Assembly (NCBI GenBank): GCA_951217055.1
Contig: OX578286.1
Coordinates: forward strand, 37,728,345-37,792,344
DNA from: Gerris lacustris
Taxonomy: Eukaryota > Arthropoda > Insecta > Hemiptera > Gerridae
Length of the DNA: 64,000 bases
Direction of reading: 5' to 3'
Positions 1 to 11,358 of the stretch are shown here, piece after piece; within the stretch, counting starts at the first letter, position 1; each line of letters starts with the position of its first letter. The notes beneath the pieces are model-generated. The model was given only the letters and a program-made list of their open reading frames with translations, made no database searches and was not told the origin of the DNA. The translations under genes were made by a program, and so were the position numbers.

Positions 1-790
1 GTTTTAGCTGATCTGCTGGCTATAGAGTGAATAATACATAGGATTATCTGCAGGCAGGTTTCTTTAACAATACAGTCCCTAATTTAAACTTATCTTCTGG
101 CTATTGATTGGATATTTAATCCATTGAATCATGTATAGGTATCGGTTTTTTAACTACTTAAAATTTTCATTGTAGCTTATCTGCTGGCTATAGATAGGAT
201 AATCCATAGTATCATCTGTCGATATAGGTTTCTTCAACTCTGCAGTTCTTGATTTAGCCTATCTTCTGACTATAGATAGGATAATCCATCGAATCATCTT
301 TAAAACGGTTTCTTTTTCAATGCAGTTATCAATTTTAGCTTATCTACTGACTATAGATTGGATAATTTATCGAATAATCTAAAAAATATCGGGTTAAGTT
401 CCAGATCTTCCGATGGTGACCGCGTCATGTTTGGTGTGTTTTCCGACGTTTCGCCTCATTTACTGGAGACATCTTCAGGCGTGTACATGTTGTTCTTAAC
501 GAGAAACAACGTGGGCTTGGGGACTCCCTCGCTCAGAACAACATGTACACGTACACTCCTAAAGATGCCTCCAGCATAGGATGCGAAACGTTGGAAAACA
601 CTTCGAAAATGACGTGGTCACCACAAGAAGACCTAGAACTTAATGATGACATCATTCGCGGAAGCCCTACACTTTAAGAAAAATATCGGATTATTTAATA
701 CAACTTTAAAAGGAACTCTCACCTCAAGCTGATAGTTGTGACTATTAATCGAATAATTTATGCTACCTTTCATAAATATCGTTTCTTAAT
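1..790. repeat. Degenerate tandem repeat, unit about 85 bp
   Basis: Imperfect units share the core TATCTGCTGGCTATAGATAG, followed by GGATAATCCAT and a segment like GGTTTCTTCAACTCTGCAGT. About five diverged copies run from the window edge to 395 and resume after 689, split by the snap-back MITE at 398-639. The array probably continues to the left of the window. No coding potential is seen. Confidence 0.75.
398..639. mobile_element. Snap-back (near-palindromic) MITE flanked by TTAA
   Basis: The two halves are inverted copies of each other. GTTCCAGATCTTCC near 398 pairs with the complement of the 3' end. GGTGACCGCGTCAT (414-427) pairs with ATGACGTGGTCACC (609-622), and ACATGTTGTTCT pairs with AGAACAACATGT. 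TTAA lies directly outside both ends (394-397 and 640-643), as expected for piggyBac-type insertion. A wider 11-bp duplication, AAAAATATCGG (382-392 and 679-689), brackets this element plus a 35-bp tail, so a retroposed unit carrying the palindrome is an alternative. The short reading frame inside is a by-product. Confidence 0.6.
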
Positions 791-833
791 TACATTTGTC
801 TACCCATATTATATTAATTTTTATAATAATATT

Positions 834-1080
834 GGTACTCCTTTAGATTGTTACTCCCCTGTTTTTTCTAGAATACAAATGGATTTAATTTATATTCCTT
901 TGACTAATTAACTATCAGACAAAGGGATGTTTAGTCCAATGTACTTTGGGACAAAGTAATATCACACTTCTGTTTTATAAGGGGAGTAACAGTCTAAGGA
1001 AGAACATTTTGTACACCTTCTTTAGATTGTTACTCCCCTCTGTTTTTATTATAAGGGGAGTAACAATCTAAAGAAATGCC
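834..1080 (+). mobile_element. MITE-A, hAT-like MITE
   Basis: It begins GGTACTCCTTTAGATTG and ends CAATCTAAAGAAATGCC, which are inverted termini of about 27 bp. The motif TTTAGATTGTTACTCCCC occurs twice forward and twice inverted, so the 3' part forms a second internal hairpin. The flanks ATAATATT (826-833) and TTAATATT (1081-1088) match at 7 of 8 positions, an aged 8-bp duplication typical of hAT elements. No transposase is present, so it is non-autonomous. Confidence 0.8.
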
Positions 1081-1898
1081 TTAATATTTTTACTACTTAA
1101 AATTTATTTTAGAACAAAGGCACTCAAGATTAAATTTCACTCTGTTCGTTTGGAAAACTTTCAATAGGTCTTAATACATTTTCCAAACTCTCGGAAAGAG
1201 GGAAATGAGGGAAATGATTTAATTTTCCTTTTTACTCCTCACTTATTTCTGTTCTTTCTCGGTCAACGAACTTTGAAGATAAGAGACACGCAAACATCAC
1301 AATAACCTTTCGACCTTCCCGATCTCAATATAACTATACTTTCACTCAATAAGTTTTTTTTTTTTAAATACAAATTTATATTTCTTTTTAATTTTATATT
1401 TCATTCGGAGAATTTCCCTGTGTTTATTTTTTACTACGTTTTTATTAGCTTGCTTTCTTGTTTGTTTGTTTGTCCAGTACAAATCTTGCAATCGATTTTT
1501 AACTAACTTCCCGAGTAGCTAGGCATTTGAAACTTTTAGAATAGCTCAGAACACGATGACAATGCATTATATTAATACTTTTAGCCATCTTTCAGCAGAA
1601 TTTAATTAGTTTTCAATCGTGTTTTATTTGTGTAGAAAGTTAGTTCGGAAAAAATCCGCAAGTTATTTTATTTGATTTGACATATCCCATATTTACAATC
1701 TTCATTTTGACGGGTTTCAAATTTATGATTTATGACAGAAAATTAAAAAACGTATTTAATTGTTCTTTTTATCTTGTAATTTTTATTGTTTAGCTTTACT
1801 GAACTCTCAGGTATTTTCTTTTTGATATCGTGTTTCTTGTTTTTAATATTTAATAAGAATAATATTTGGCACAACACCCTATGATGGGGCTTAGGACT
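1081..1898. other. AT-rich spacer, no gene seen
   Basis: Low-complexity AT-rich sequence with short T and A runs. I see no repeat family, RNA gene or convincing coding segment. Confidence 0.6.
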
Positions 1899-2365
1899 GC
1901 CAAAGGGTTTATTTTTCATATTTAGGCACTCCTCATATTTCCCAAAGGGTTTATTTTTTTCATATTCAGACACCTCATATTTAACAAAGGGTTTATTTTT
2001 CATATTTAGGAAACCCTCATAGTTGGCAAAGGGTTTCTCTTTTTCATATTTAGCCAATCCTCATATTTGGCAAAGGGTTTCTCTTTTTCATATTTAGCCA
2101 ATCCTCATATTTGGCAAAGGGTTTCTCTTTTTCATATTTAGCCAATCCTCATATTTGGCAAAGGGTTTCTCTTTTTCATATTTAGCCAATCCTCATATTT
2201 GGCAAAGGGTTTCTCTTTTTCATATTTAGCCAATCCTCATATTTGGCAAAGGGTTTCTCTTTTTCATATTTAGCCAATCCTCATATTTGGCAAAGGGTTT
2301 CTCTTTTTCATATTTAGCCAATCCTCATATTTGGCAAAAGGATTCTTTTTTCATATTTAGGCAAT
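1899..2365. repeat. Minisatellite, 44-bp unit
   Basis: The core GGCAAAGGGTTTCTCTTTTT followed by CATATTTAGCCAATCCTCATATTT repeats about 10 times at 44-bp spacing (for example 2069 and 2113). Middle copies are identical and edge copies diverged, which suggests recent homogenisation. A minus-strand reading frame through it merely translates the repeat. Confidence 0.92.
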
Positions 2366-2438
2366 ACTTTTATGAAATTACATTTTAAGACGCTGACTCC
2401 TCCTTATGAGGCAATATCACCTTAGGAAGATTAAATAG

Positions 2439-2549
2439 TACATTACGCGTCGAGTATGGAAAGTAGCATTTTGCACCCGAGCGACAGCGAGGGTAGTAAA
2501 ACCACTCGAGCAATGCAAAATGCCGTTTTCCCACGAGTTGCGTACCGTA
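2439..2549. repeat. Imperfect palindromic element
   Basis: TACATTACGCG at the left mirrors CGTACCGTA at the right. Inside, GCATTTTGCA (2466-2475) is matched by TGCAAAATGC (2514-2523). Arms of about 37 bp surround a GC-richer centre, CCCGAGCGACAGCGAGGG. It resembles a small snap-back MITE, but I found no clear target duplication. Confidence 0.5.
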
Positions 2550-2836
2550 TTTTATCTACGATTGTTAGATTTAAATAATAAATACAGAAAAAAATAAGCT
2601 TGCTGTATGTAAGTTCGTATCTCTTCTCTTGATAAAGTTGGCATTAATTCTTGAGTTGTATTTTTTGCCGAATTAATTATTTCTGGAGGAGTATTATTCT
2701 CTACATTTTCGTCAAAGCCACTTGATTCATTAATTGTTTTTCACTAGAAACTCGATATAAACAGTTACTTCAATAAAAGAATAGCAAATTAGTTTTGTTA
2801 AATGTAAACAAACTTCGCTAATCGTGCGTAAAGCTG

Positions 2837-2886
2837 AAGAATTCCTCTTCTTTACCGCACTAGCGTGGTAAAGAAGAGGAATTCTT
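2837..2886. repeat. Perfect hairpin, 20-bp arms
   Basis: AAGAATTCCTCTTCTTTACC (2837-2856) and its exact reverse complement (2867-2886) enclose a 10-nt loop, GCACTAGCGT. Perfect arms imply a young insertion or gene conversion. Function is unknown, and the loop is shorter than is usual for an animal microRNA precursor. Confidence 0.8.
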
Positions 2887-3227
2887 GAGAACTATGAGAC
2901 GGGCATGCGCAATGAATACAAGTACGTAAATAATCACTTTCTACGGATCTAAACAAAGATATAATGTTTATATTTCGTATCAATCGTAGATAAAATTATA
3001 ATTGTTCCATGTGTAATGTGTATTGACATACCTCTTAAATAAAATCAGTTTTAGATAAATGTTTTGATTTCCTGTGGTTACAACGTGTTTTTTGTTGTTT
3101 CAACTTAACTACCCCCGTCCTCCCACTGCCCAGCTGAAGCGGGTTATTTTTAATTTAATAGGTTTTAAACTACCGTCAAGAAACCCTAAAGTGAAGTTCT
3201 TTTCCGAGTATTAAGTAACTTCACTTT

Positions 3228-3542
3228 AAAGGAACACAGTAGTAGTAGTAGTCTAGTACTTTCTACTAGGACGGGTAGGACGAACCACTTGTTCGAACCT
3301 TGCAATTAGGCCATCACTTAGGCCCTTTTTACGCCCCGCGGTAGAGAGTTCCAGCCACTTCACACATCATACCTCTGTACATAGTACCGCCAAAGCGAGT
3401 ATGATGTGATCAATAGTGAGCCATATAAATCAGAGTGTCACGGCGAGGAATCGAACCCCGTCTCGTTCCACTCGAGATTCAGTGATGGCCGAGCAGACGT
3501 GGTTTAACTCACACGGCTACGCTAGCTCCCAATAAAGGAACA
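3228..3542 (-). mobile_element. SINE-A, tRNA-derived SINE, full length
   Basis: Read on the minus strand, the 5' end GGGAGCTAGCGTAGCCGTG carries an A-box-like TAGCGTAGCCG. Downstream lies a consensus B box, GGTTCGATTCC (+ strand GGAATCGAACC near 3450), so the head is a degenerate tRNA with a Pol III promoter. The body runs about 297 bp to a (CTA)n tail at 3237-3253. Identical 9-bp flanks AAAGGAACA at 3228-3236 and 3534-3542 are the target-site duplication made by LINE-assisted insertion. Confidence 0.85.
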
Positions 3543-4371
3543 TAAGTCTGGACTTAATTCCCAATATTTCTTAACCTTATAGTCAACCCAACTATACAAA
3601 GTATAGAAGTCCTTAGAAAACAACATTATTATTGAAATTATAACAGTTATATTATTTGAACGTTTAAAAAAAAAAAAAAAATTTGCCGCCATCTTGAATT
3701 TAAAAACCGTTTCACTAAATTTGCTGTCATATAAAGAAGCAAACTTCCAATTATAAAGGTTCTATAGCAGACAGAGAACAGTCTAGTAAACTGTTGCATA
3801 TAATATGGCCACCATCTTAAATCAAGATGGCAGATCGTAAATAGATTTCGTATAGTGAGTACCTAGGGGCTAAGAGGAACCTACCTACAAAATCGTATTT
3901 TCTTCGCGTTTCGTTCTATCAGCGTTGTTCTTAGTCTTTTTGAACCTTTTTAGGTTAGGTTTGCAAAAGAAAAATTTGCCAAATATGTGCTATCGAGTAT
4001 TAGCACAATTAAAGACAATGTAGCAAATATGATGAATTCGTTAGCCAGCATATTCGTCCAGCTGTATCAAAATGGCGGCCATTTTTTCAAACGTTTGTTT
4101 TAGATCTAATTGTTGAACAATTTAATTATAATGACGTAAAAATAAACGTCTTAATATGCATTTTTACCGTCTAAACGCAATGAAACAAATGCGAAGTGAC
4201 TAGCTTATTCCGTTCACATGGTATTAAATTTTTTAGATTTTTTTTTTTTTTGGGGGGGGAGGGAGGTTAATATGTCTTTTTTCTCTAACAATATGCGACG
4301 TATGAAAAATTCCTTAAAAACAGTGTTTGTTTTTGGTATAGAATAACTATAATTTTTAAAAAACAAATTAA
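3543..4371. other. AT-rich spacer, no gene seen
   Basis: It contains an A run near 3666-3680 and several partly repeated phrases such as GCCATCTTGAATT and CCACCATCTTAAATCAAG, which are small inverted motifs around CCATCTT and AAGATGG. No coding signal is seen. Confidence 0.5.
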
Positions 4372-4391
4372 GGGGGGGGGGGGGGGGGGGG
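4372..4391 (+). repeat. G20 homopolymer
   Basis: Twenty consecutive G residues follow AAACAAATTAA. A second run of eight G lies near 4251. Such a run can form a G-quadruplex, and its exact length in an assembly is unreliable. Confidence 0.95.
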
Positions 4392-4589
4392 TCAAAAAAT
4401 GAAATTTTCAAGGAGACATGGCGCAAAGATGAATGCGTACAAAAACAAAACCAAAAAAATATTTGTTCTCCTTGCGTCCTCTTCTTTCATATAAAAAATG
4501 TCAACCCATTTTGAAACATTTTTTTTGGAGCTACTTAATTTTTTTCTGATTTTGTTTTATCACACATAATATATCTGAAAAGTGTCAAT

Positions 4590-4700
4590 TATTTATGTCG
4601 GTTACTTTCTGAGAAAAGGTGCGTTATAGCAAGAGAGACAGACAAGCTCAGAAATGTATAATATAAGGGTCCTTTGCCTACGGACCCTAAAAAGGCTCGG
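4590..4700. mobile_element. Helentron-like fragment with hairpin
   Basis: GAGAGACAGACAAGC is followed by a hairpin, AGGGTCC (4666-4672) against GGACCCT (4682-4688), then an A-rich stretch. A (GTCT)-type run near such a hairpin recurs in the HINE families here. The fragment is short and no boundaries are visible. This is inference from structure only. Confidence 0.3.
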
Positions 4701-5089
4701 TGAACCAATGAGTTCAAAAAACTGTCATCTTGAACTTCAAATGTTAAGAACCGAGAACCCAGAAAGCCGATGCTATATAATACGTGACATCGATAAAAAC
4801 TAAACACACCTTCCATCGGTAACCGCACATTAACAAAACCGCGATGAGTGAAGTCGCGAATAGCGAGGTCTTAAGTTTTGACAATAAACAGCTTAAGTTA
4901 CGCTTTAATTTTGTTTTTGAAGAAATAAAATTTTAATGAGCTTGTTTTTTTTACATATTAACGTTTCAGTATTTTTGTTCAACAGAAACAAATATTCAGT
5001 AATGTTTGAATGGAAACGTAAAGAAAATATAAAATAAAACAATAGATTATTTAGTAAAACTAGTTTTTTTTTTGTCGCTTGTAATATAT

Positions 5090-5450
5090 TGTAAAGTTTT
5101 GTTCTAGTCGCGTGTCTAGTGTCTAGTAGTAGTGTAATATAGTGTTGTGTAGTTTAGATTGGCAGACCTGGCTCTAATGCTTTGTTTTCCCCACTCTTCT
5201 AAACTTCCGGTCTCCCCCACTCTAGTAAATCTAAACTCCGATCTACGATGCCCTACCCTGCCTCGCCTTTCCATTCTAATTCAGTACTAACCGAACCGCC
5301 GTTGTTTTAGCTTCAGTGTTGTTTCGTCTTTTATTTTTAACTTTAAAAGTTGGTAAAACCGCGATTCTTAGCTCTGAAAACAGTTCAAAATCGTAAACAA
5401 ATCAAGTGTTATTTTTTTTATGTAATTTATATATTAAAGTAAACAAAAAA
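5090..5450 (+). other. GC-richer island, possible non-coding exon or promoter
   Basis: This stretch is less AT-rich than its surroundings, with C-rich tracts such as GGTCTCCCCCACTC and CCCTACCCTGCCTCGCC. It carries TCAGT motifs, the core of arthropod initiators, at about 5280 and 5310, and a donor-like TTGGTAAAA near 5351. It has no useful reading frame. It could be a 5' untranslated exon or only a relic repeat, so support is weak. Confidence 0.15.
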
Positions 5451-5499
5451 AGCTATGCACTTTACACTAAAAACCAAATTGTAGCCAAAGTGTTATTTT

Positions 5500-5670
5500 T
5501 ATTTACATTAAAGTAAACAACAAACCACATTTACAATTATTTGTAAACAAAATACGTTATTTTATTTACAATTAAAGTAAACAACAAACCACATTTACAA
5601 TTATTTGTAAACAAAATACGTTATTTTATTTACAATTAAAGTAAACAAAAACCACATTTACAATTATTTG
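5500..5670. repeat. Tandem repeat, about 64-bp unit
   Basis: Units of CAACAAACCACATTTACAAT followed by TATTTGTAAACAAAATACG and TTATTTTATTTACAATTAAAG repeat about 2.5 times, with a diverged copy upstream near 5420. Confidence 0.75.
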
Positions 5671-6415
5671 TTAACGAAGTGACATTTTAAACGTGTTAAA
5701 CAAACATTAATTATTAATTCCAAAATTAAACAAAAGCATAACTCTAAATACACAAAACTAACAATAAAAGAGTTATTTTATTTGTTGTTTGAAATAAATT
5801 ATGTAACAAAGTCACTATTAAACATGCGAGTATAACATAACATTAAAATTAAGTATTATTACATTAACATTACCAATTAAAACCATTATTATAAAAAAAA
5901 AAACATAATTACTCTTAAAGAATTCGTAAAGCAAATAATGATAATTATTCTTGTTATAATTACCATAAAATTTAAATAAACAAAAGAACGATTTTTTTTT
6001 ACATAATTAAACTGTTAACAAAGATTTAAACGAGTGTATCTGCATTTTATTCGTTTTGTTTACATTTAATATATATTTACTGTGGTTTACATTTATTTCA
6101 ATTTAATGTATAGTGGTAAAATTGATTTATATTTAATTTGAGTGCGGGAATTTATTACGATTTGTTTTTTTTTTTTCTATTTCAGTTTATATTTTCTTTT
6201 TAAAATAAAAAACATTAGTGAAACAAAAATGTGTTCTCAGCTGTCGACAATTTGTAATTTATTTATTTTTATATTTTTTTTTTATTTTTACTTATTGATT
6301 AAGTTATTTTGAGTTTCAATAGTTACATGTTTTTTTTATTTGTTTATTTAGCTGATAAGAAAAGTATAATCTTTAAAATTTGATAATTTAAATAAGGATT
6401 GCTTTAAATAATATG
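5671..6415. other. Very AT-rich spacer
   Basis: Mostly A/T with long T and A runs. I see no repeat unit, RNA gene or coding segment. Confidence 0.6.
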
Positions 6416-7845
6416 TTATCCTCTATGATACGAATGTTTGCTAAATGTATACAAATGTTCCAGTGAACAAATATTTGCTCCATAACTTGTATTGTATCCT
6501 ATATGATACAAAAGTGTGCTCCTTAAATTTGTTACAAACTTTGGATCTCTAAATTTTATCCTGTGTGTTACGAATGTTTGATCGTTGAATTTCTTCTTAT
6601 ATGATACCAACGTTTTATCTTAAATTTTATATGATATAAGCTTTCCTTCTTTAATTTTATCCTATTCTTATGATATATACGTTTTATCCTATTATTGATG
6701 CAAACGTTTCCTCCTTAAATTTTATGCTATTATTGATACAAACGTTTCCTCCTTAAATTTTATCCTATTAATGATACAAACGTTTTTTCCTCCTTAAATT
6801 GTATGCTACATATTAATGATACAAACGTTTCCTCCTTAAATTTTATCCTATTATTGATACAAACGTTTCCTCCTTAAATTGTATGCTACATATTATTGAT
6901 ACAAACGTTTCCTCCTTAAATTTTCTCCTATTATTGATACAAACGTTTCCTCCTTAAATTTTATCCTATTATTGATACAAACGTTTCCTCCTTAAATTTT
7001 ATGCTATTATTGAAACAAACGTTTCCTCCTTAAATTTTATGCTATTATTGATACAAACGTTTCCTCCTTAAATTTTATCCTATTATTGATCCTACTATTG
7101 ACAAACGTTTCCTCCTTAAATTTTATGCTTTTATTGAAACAAACGTTTCCTCCTTAAATTTTATTCTATTATTGATACAAACGTTGGCTAAACTCGGCAA
7201 TAGTGTACCCCTTCTGTGTAATCGAAGTCGTACAGTTAGCTTCGATATATCAATTCATCCCTTCCATTCGTATATAATAATATATGTATAAAATAATTAT
7301 TTATGTATGGTTTGTTCATAGGAGAGTTGATATCCTTTTGTCAAAAAGTACGTTGGAGTGAGAAGGGGCGCGCTATTGCCATATTTACCCAAACGTTTTC
7401 TCCTTAAATTTTATCCTATTATTGATACAAACGTTTTCTCCTTAAATTTTATCCTATTATTGATACAAACGTTTTCTCCTTAAATTTTATCCTATTATTG
7501 ATACAAACGTTTTCTCCTTAAATTTTATCCTATTATTGATACAAACGTTTTCTCCTTAAATTTTATCCTATTATTGATACAAACGTTTTCTCCTTAAATT
7601 TGATCCTATTAACGATACAAACGTTTCCTCCTTAAATTGTATATGATTCAAACGTTCCTCCTGAATTTCATCCCGTATGGTACAAACGTTTCCTCCTTAA
7701 ATTTTATCCTATTATTGATACAAACGTTTTCTCCTTAAATTTTATCCTATTATTGATACAAACGTTTCCTCCTTAAATTTTATCCTATTATTGATACAAA
7801 CGTTTCCTCCTTAAATTGTTTTCTATTATTGATATAAACGTTTCC
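6416..7845. repeat. Minisatellite, 38-bp unit, interrupted
   Basis: The unit ATTATTGATACAAACGTTTC plus CTCCTTAAATTTTATCCT repeats about 26 times at 38-bp spacing (7424, 7462 and so on). Copies before 6650 are degenerate. There are two subtypes, ACGTTTCC before 7180 and ACGTTTTC after 7390. A 204-bp MITE (7186-7389) splits the array. Confidence 0.92.
7186..7389. mobile_element. hAT-like MITE inserted in the 38-bp array
   Basis: The left end GGCTAAACTCGGCAATAGTG and the right end GGGGCGCGCTATTGCCATAT plus TTACC are inverted copies of about 30 bp (GGCAATAG with CCCCTTCT). An identical 8-bp duplication, CAAACGTT, lies at 7178-7185 and 7390-7397 and is part of the minisatellite unit, so the insertion point is unambiguous. 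There is no coding capacity. Confidence 0.8.
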
Positions 7846-7917
7846 TTTTTAAAATTTGTCCTTCATGACACAATAGTTTACCCCATGAATTTGATCCTAT
7901 ATTATAAAATAATCTTT

Positions 7918-8025
<108 letters not shown>

Positions 8026-8073
8026 CAGCAATGTAATACCGTGTTTTTGCACACTGCAATAAGGTACACAAAT

Positions 8074-8075
<2 letters not shown>

Positions 8076-8121
<46 letters not shown>
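8076..8121. repeat. (GT)(AT)n microsatellite
   Basis: A short GTGTGT run passes directly into about 40 bp of (AT)n. Confidence 0.95.
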
Positions 8122-8124
<3 letters not shown>

Positions 8125-8712
8125 CTATAATTTTAACATTTATATACCTACTCGATTGAAGTATGAACTTATTACCATAGTTTAATATTTACTATTTACC
8201 CTTATGAATAATAAAGCTCTTATTTGTACATAGCTATAAGACACACGGGTCATTTAATCCAACTAATAAAAAAAAAGCAACATTTGTTCAATAAATTAAA
8301 ATAACTGTTCACAATTAATTTTTTCTCGTGCTGTTTAAATTCCGCATTGCTATTCTTTATGTAAGGAGAATAGAAGACCAATTATTTATTATTGTTTATG
8401 ATATAATACTCAACAATTGACGAATGGAAGGGAATTTATTAAGGAGTAAATATATTTTTAATGTAATTCATATAGACGTCGAATATAAAGACGCAGTGGA
8501 TTATAAAAATTATATAATGTTTATGCTCTAGTAAGCATAATTATTATCTTCTTAGAGAATAAATAATTGTGTATCCATTCAACTACTTATTCTAGGTTCG
8601 GTGCATTTTAATAAAACTATTTATTTCTTATTTTTAATTGCATTTAAAATAAAGTGCATTCAAGTGGATTCACTTGTTTATATAACAAATATAGTAGTTA
8701 AGCAATGTTTTA
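8122..8712. other. AT-rich spacer, no gene seen
   Basis: No repeat family, RNA gene or coding segment is recognised. Confidence 0.55.
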
Positions 8713-8945
8713 GGTACTTCTTTAGATTGTTACTCCCCTTTGGTTTTTTTTTTTTTAGAATATAAATGACTGACTAAATAACTATTAAGACAGAGGCTGT
8801 TAAGTCCAATGTACTTTGGGACAAAGGTGTACCACACTTTGTTTGAATATCACAAACATAAAGAAAACATTCCGTACACCTTCTTTAGGTTGTTACTCCC
8901 CTCTGTTTTTTGTATATAAGGGGAGTAACAATCTAAAGAAGTGCC
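8713..8945 (+). mobile_element. MITE-A copy
   Basis: It starts GGTACTTCTTTAGATTG and ends CAATCTAAAGAAGTGCC. It has the shared interior phrase TAACTATTAAGACA and the second internal hairpin near the 3' end. The flanks do not form a convincing 8-bp duplication. The right side abuts a 3'-truncated HINE-C, so an insertion with later deletion is likely. Confidence 0.8.
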
Positions 8946-9437
8946 TAATTTATCATAAAATTAACTTCTCCTCGGCAGGGAATCGAACCTGGCCTCTCCG
9001 TCCGAGTTTAAAGCTATTTTCTCAGGGACTAAATTTTGCCCAATGAGAACGGCTTATATCGTTAGATTTGTCTTAAATGCCTTACATTTTAGATGATTTT
9101 TTTTAAATAAAAATCGTCTGAACCTTATTCCTGAAGAAATATTTTTCATGATTGTTTCAGATTTTTTGGGTGGTATCGCCCCTAAATTTGAAGCTTAAAT
9201 TAATTTCTCGATTTCGCCTCGGGGTACGACTTTTCTTTACATGTATGCTAAATTTCGTCAAAATCGGCCCTGTATTTTAGGCTCTACAGCTTTTAATTTG
9301 CACAGAAGACAGACAGACATTTTTTAAAAACCACACTTTTGGACTCAATGGAACTCAAAACGTGTAAATCCTTCAAAATCTCAAAATCAAATTTTTATGC
9401 CATCACAATACTTTCTCTTTATATGAGAAAGCAAAAA
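8946..9437 (-). mobile_element. HINE-C copy, 3'-truncated
   Basis: Read on the minus strand, it starts at a terminal CTTTCTCATATAAAGAGAAAG hairpin (about 9408-9432). It then has the TGTCTGTC run (about 9307), the phrase CGAAATTTAGCATACATGTA, and a tRNA-like B box GGTTCGATTCC (+ 8979-8989). The sequence beyond the B box that the full copies carry is missing, and MITE-A abuts the break. Confidence 0.6.
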
Positions 9438-10315
9438 AAGGGAAATAACAAGTGAAGAATAAATAATTTTAAAATTAGAGTTTTGTAAATTCTTGTAGCG
9501 TTATCTCATTGGTCTAACAGTCTAACGTATCACAATGTCGGAGGTGTCTCTATTTTTACAGACAGTATGAAAACAATGGCATAACGTTATTATTATTTTT
9601 CTCTCTCGCTGCTGACGATATCAGCTGCATAAATAACTAGCTAGTCATATCTATGTTTAGTTTTTTTTTTAAGTTATGTCGTTGGTGTATTTATTTTTTT
9701 TTATTCATCAACGTAGCTCTACGCTACTTATTTCTCGGAGGTATTGGTAATAATATAGTTAAACATAATGCGATTAAAATTGGCTTAAAATATCCAATCA
9801 CAAAAGGTGTTGCTTTTATATTTTATCCCATAGGAACACCTTTTTGTGTCTTTTGTATCTTCTGGAATCCCAGTGTACATTAATTGAGATTATGTTGTGT
9901 CAGCAACCTTGTTAATCTCACTCCACGATTTTCAAATTTTTCCCATTAGCTATACCATAGATTTCTCCTTCTCCTTCCTTATGGATTCCATTTTGAAATG
10001 TGGTTTAGGCATCAATCTCATGGTGTCACCAATCTAATTGCATTTTCTTTTGCTTGATTTGGTTCACCCATTGCTCTTGGCTTGTCTTTACCCACTGCGT
10101 TTTGTGTTCTAAATTATATCCGGCTATTGCACGCCCACATATGATCTGATGTTATATTTCTGTAGCTTTCATATGCTAAACTACTTTAGTTCTGAGTTAT
10201 TTTTTAGTAAGATTAAGATTGTGATAATAAAAGTTGAAATTATTTATGTTTTTAGTTCACTTTATTTACACTTTCCGTTTCAGAATAATTTCTTTATTAT
10301 TCTGTTGCTTCCGAG
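9438..10315. other. Spacer, no gene seen
   Basis: AT-rich with a less biased stretch at about 9890-10150. A reading frame at 9653 begins in a poly-T stretch and looks non-coding. Nothing is recognised. Confidence 0.5.
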
Positions 10316-10436
10316 CTTACCGAAGGTAACGGAAGCATTGTGTTCACTTTTGAGAACGAAAAACTTTTATGCCTCCGATTTTAAAAATTCCAAGACAGAA
10401 ATCCGTTTCAGACATCAGGGAACATTTTTGGTTCCG

Positions 10437-10480
<44 letters not shown>

Positions 10481-10920
10481 GGTCTGTGTGTCCGCGAATT
10501 ATGAAACGTGCGACGATAACTTGTGTAAATGTCGACCGATTTTGATGAAATTTGGTAGACATGTTCATTTTACCAATGCCGAGGACGAGTTCGTTGGACA
10601 ACGTTATCCGTCCAAGCGTTCACGAGCAACGCTCGCGTAAACGTGAACTTCAAATTTAAAATTGGAATTTTAGGTCGGGAAGAAAATCTAACTTCATCTA
10701 TTGAATGAGACAAACATTTTTTTCAAATACAATTTTTTAGTAAAACCAACAGCGACACCGCTATGAAGTGTTAAAGATCGCTAAAACTATTAATAGTTTT
10801 TACACAATTAACAATATAACAATAAAGTAATATAACAATAATTTTAATGTTAATATAACAATAATGTACATGATAGGATGCGAGGAAGCTATGTGCCACA
10901 CTAATTGGCAGTCTATTTTT
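10316..10920 (+). mobile_element. HINE-B copy 1, non-autonomous Helentron-like
   Basis: The 5' end TGCTTCCGAGCTTACCG folds with GGTAACGGAAGC into a hairpin. A (TGTC)n run lies at 10437-10482, followed by phrases typical of insect HINE elements such as GATGAAATTTGGTAGACATG. The 3' end carries a hairpin, TGCCA (10894-10898) / TGGCA (10906-10910), about 10 bp before the boundary. The copy at 24677 has the same two ends. No RepHel protein is present. Reading frames on both strands cross the microsatellite and are artefacts. Confidence 0.65.
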
Positions 10921-11308
10921 TGTTGTTTTTTCCCCTTTATTTTTTGAGTCACCTAAATCGATAAGGAAACAAACGTGATTGTCTATGAATACTTCGGAGT
11001 TGAAGCTAGTGTGTCACAACCTCTTTTCAATGTAATTCCAATCCAAAAAACTTCGGAATGTAATTTTAATCACCGACTGAACTGATAGTAATATAAGAAT
11101 GACTATTTTCTCTTAACATGATGCATTAATGTGACATATTATGTAAACAATATGAAAAATATTTTTTCGTCGAAGACATTTAACTTTTAAATCAACATTT
11201 ATGGTTTAATTTCTGAATGGTTTTGATGAAAATACATAAAATGGCTGTAAATTTAAAGCATCCTCCAGACTGCCGAATCAAACAGAGGAAACTAGCAAAG
11301 CATTGTCG

Positions 11309-11358
11309 GCGCATGCCCAGTCTGAGATGCGCAAGCGCATTTTAGACTGGGCATGCGC
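11309..11358. repeat. Palindrome with 15-bp perfect arms
   Basis: GCGCATGCCCAGTCT (11309-11323) and AGACTGGGCATGCGC (11344-11358) are exact inverted copies. Inside them is a second small palindrome, ATGCGC/GCGCAT. The block is GC-rich in an AT-rich setting. It may be the tip of a snap-back element, because the flanks around 11270 and 11370 show weaker inverted similarity. Confidence 0.75.

Noticed and set aside
1743..2057. A minus-strand repeat protein
   Set aside because: It is a translation of the 44-bp minisatellite plus flanking AT-rich DNA. The unit is not a multiple of three and the frame breaks in the homogeneous part.
3440..3533. A minus-strand tRNA gene
   Set aside because: The A and B boxes are present, but the arms do not fold as a tRNA and the sequence continues into a (CTA)-tailed SINE body with target duplications.
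10344..10640. Proteins encoded across the (TGTC)n tract on both strands
   Set aside because: The open frames come from the microsatellite inside HINE-B. The second copy at 24677 keeps only a shorter, different frame.
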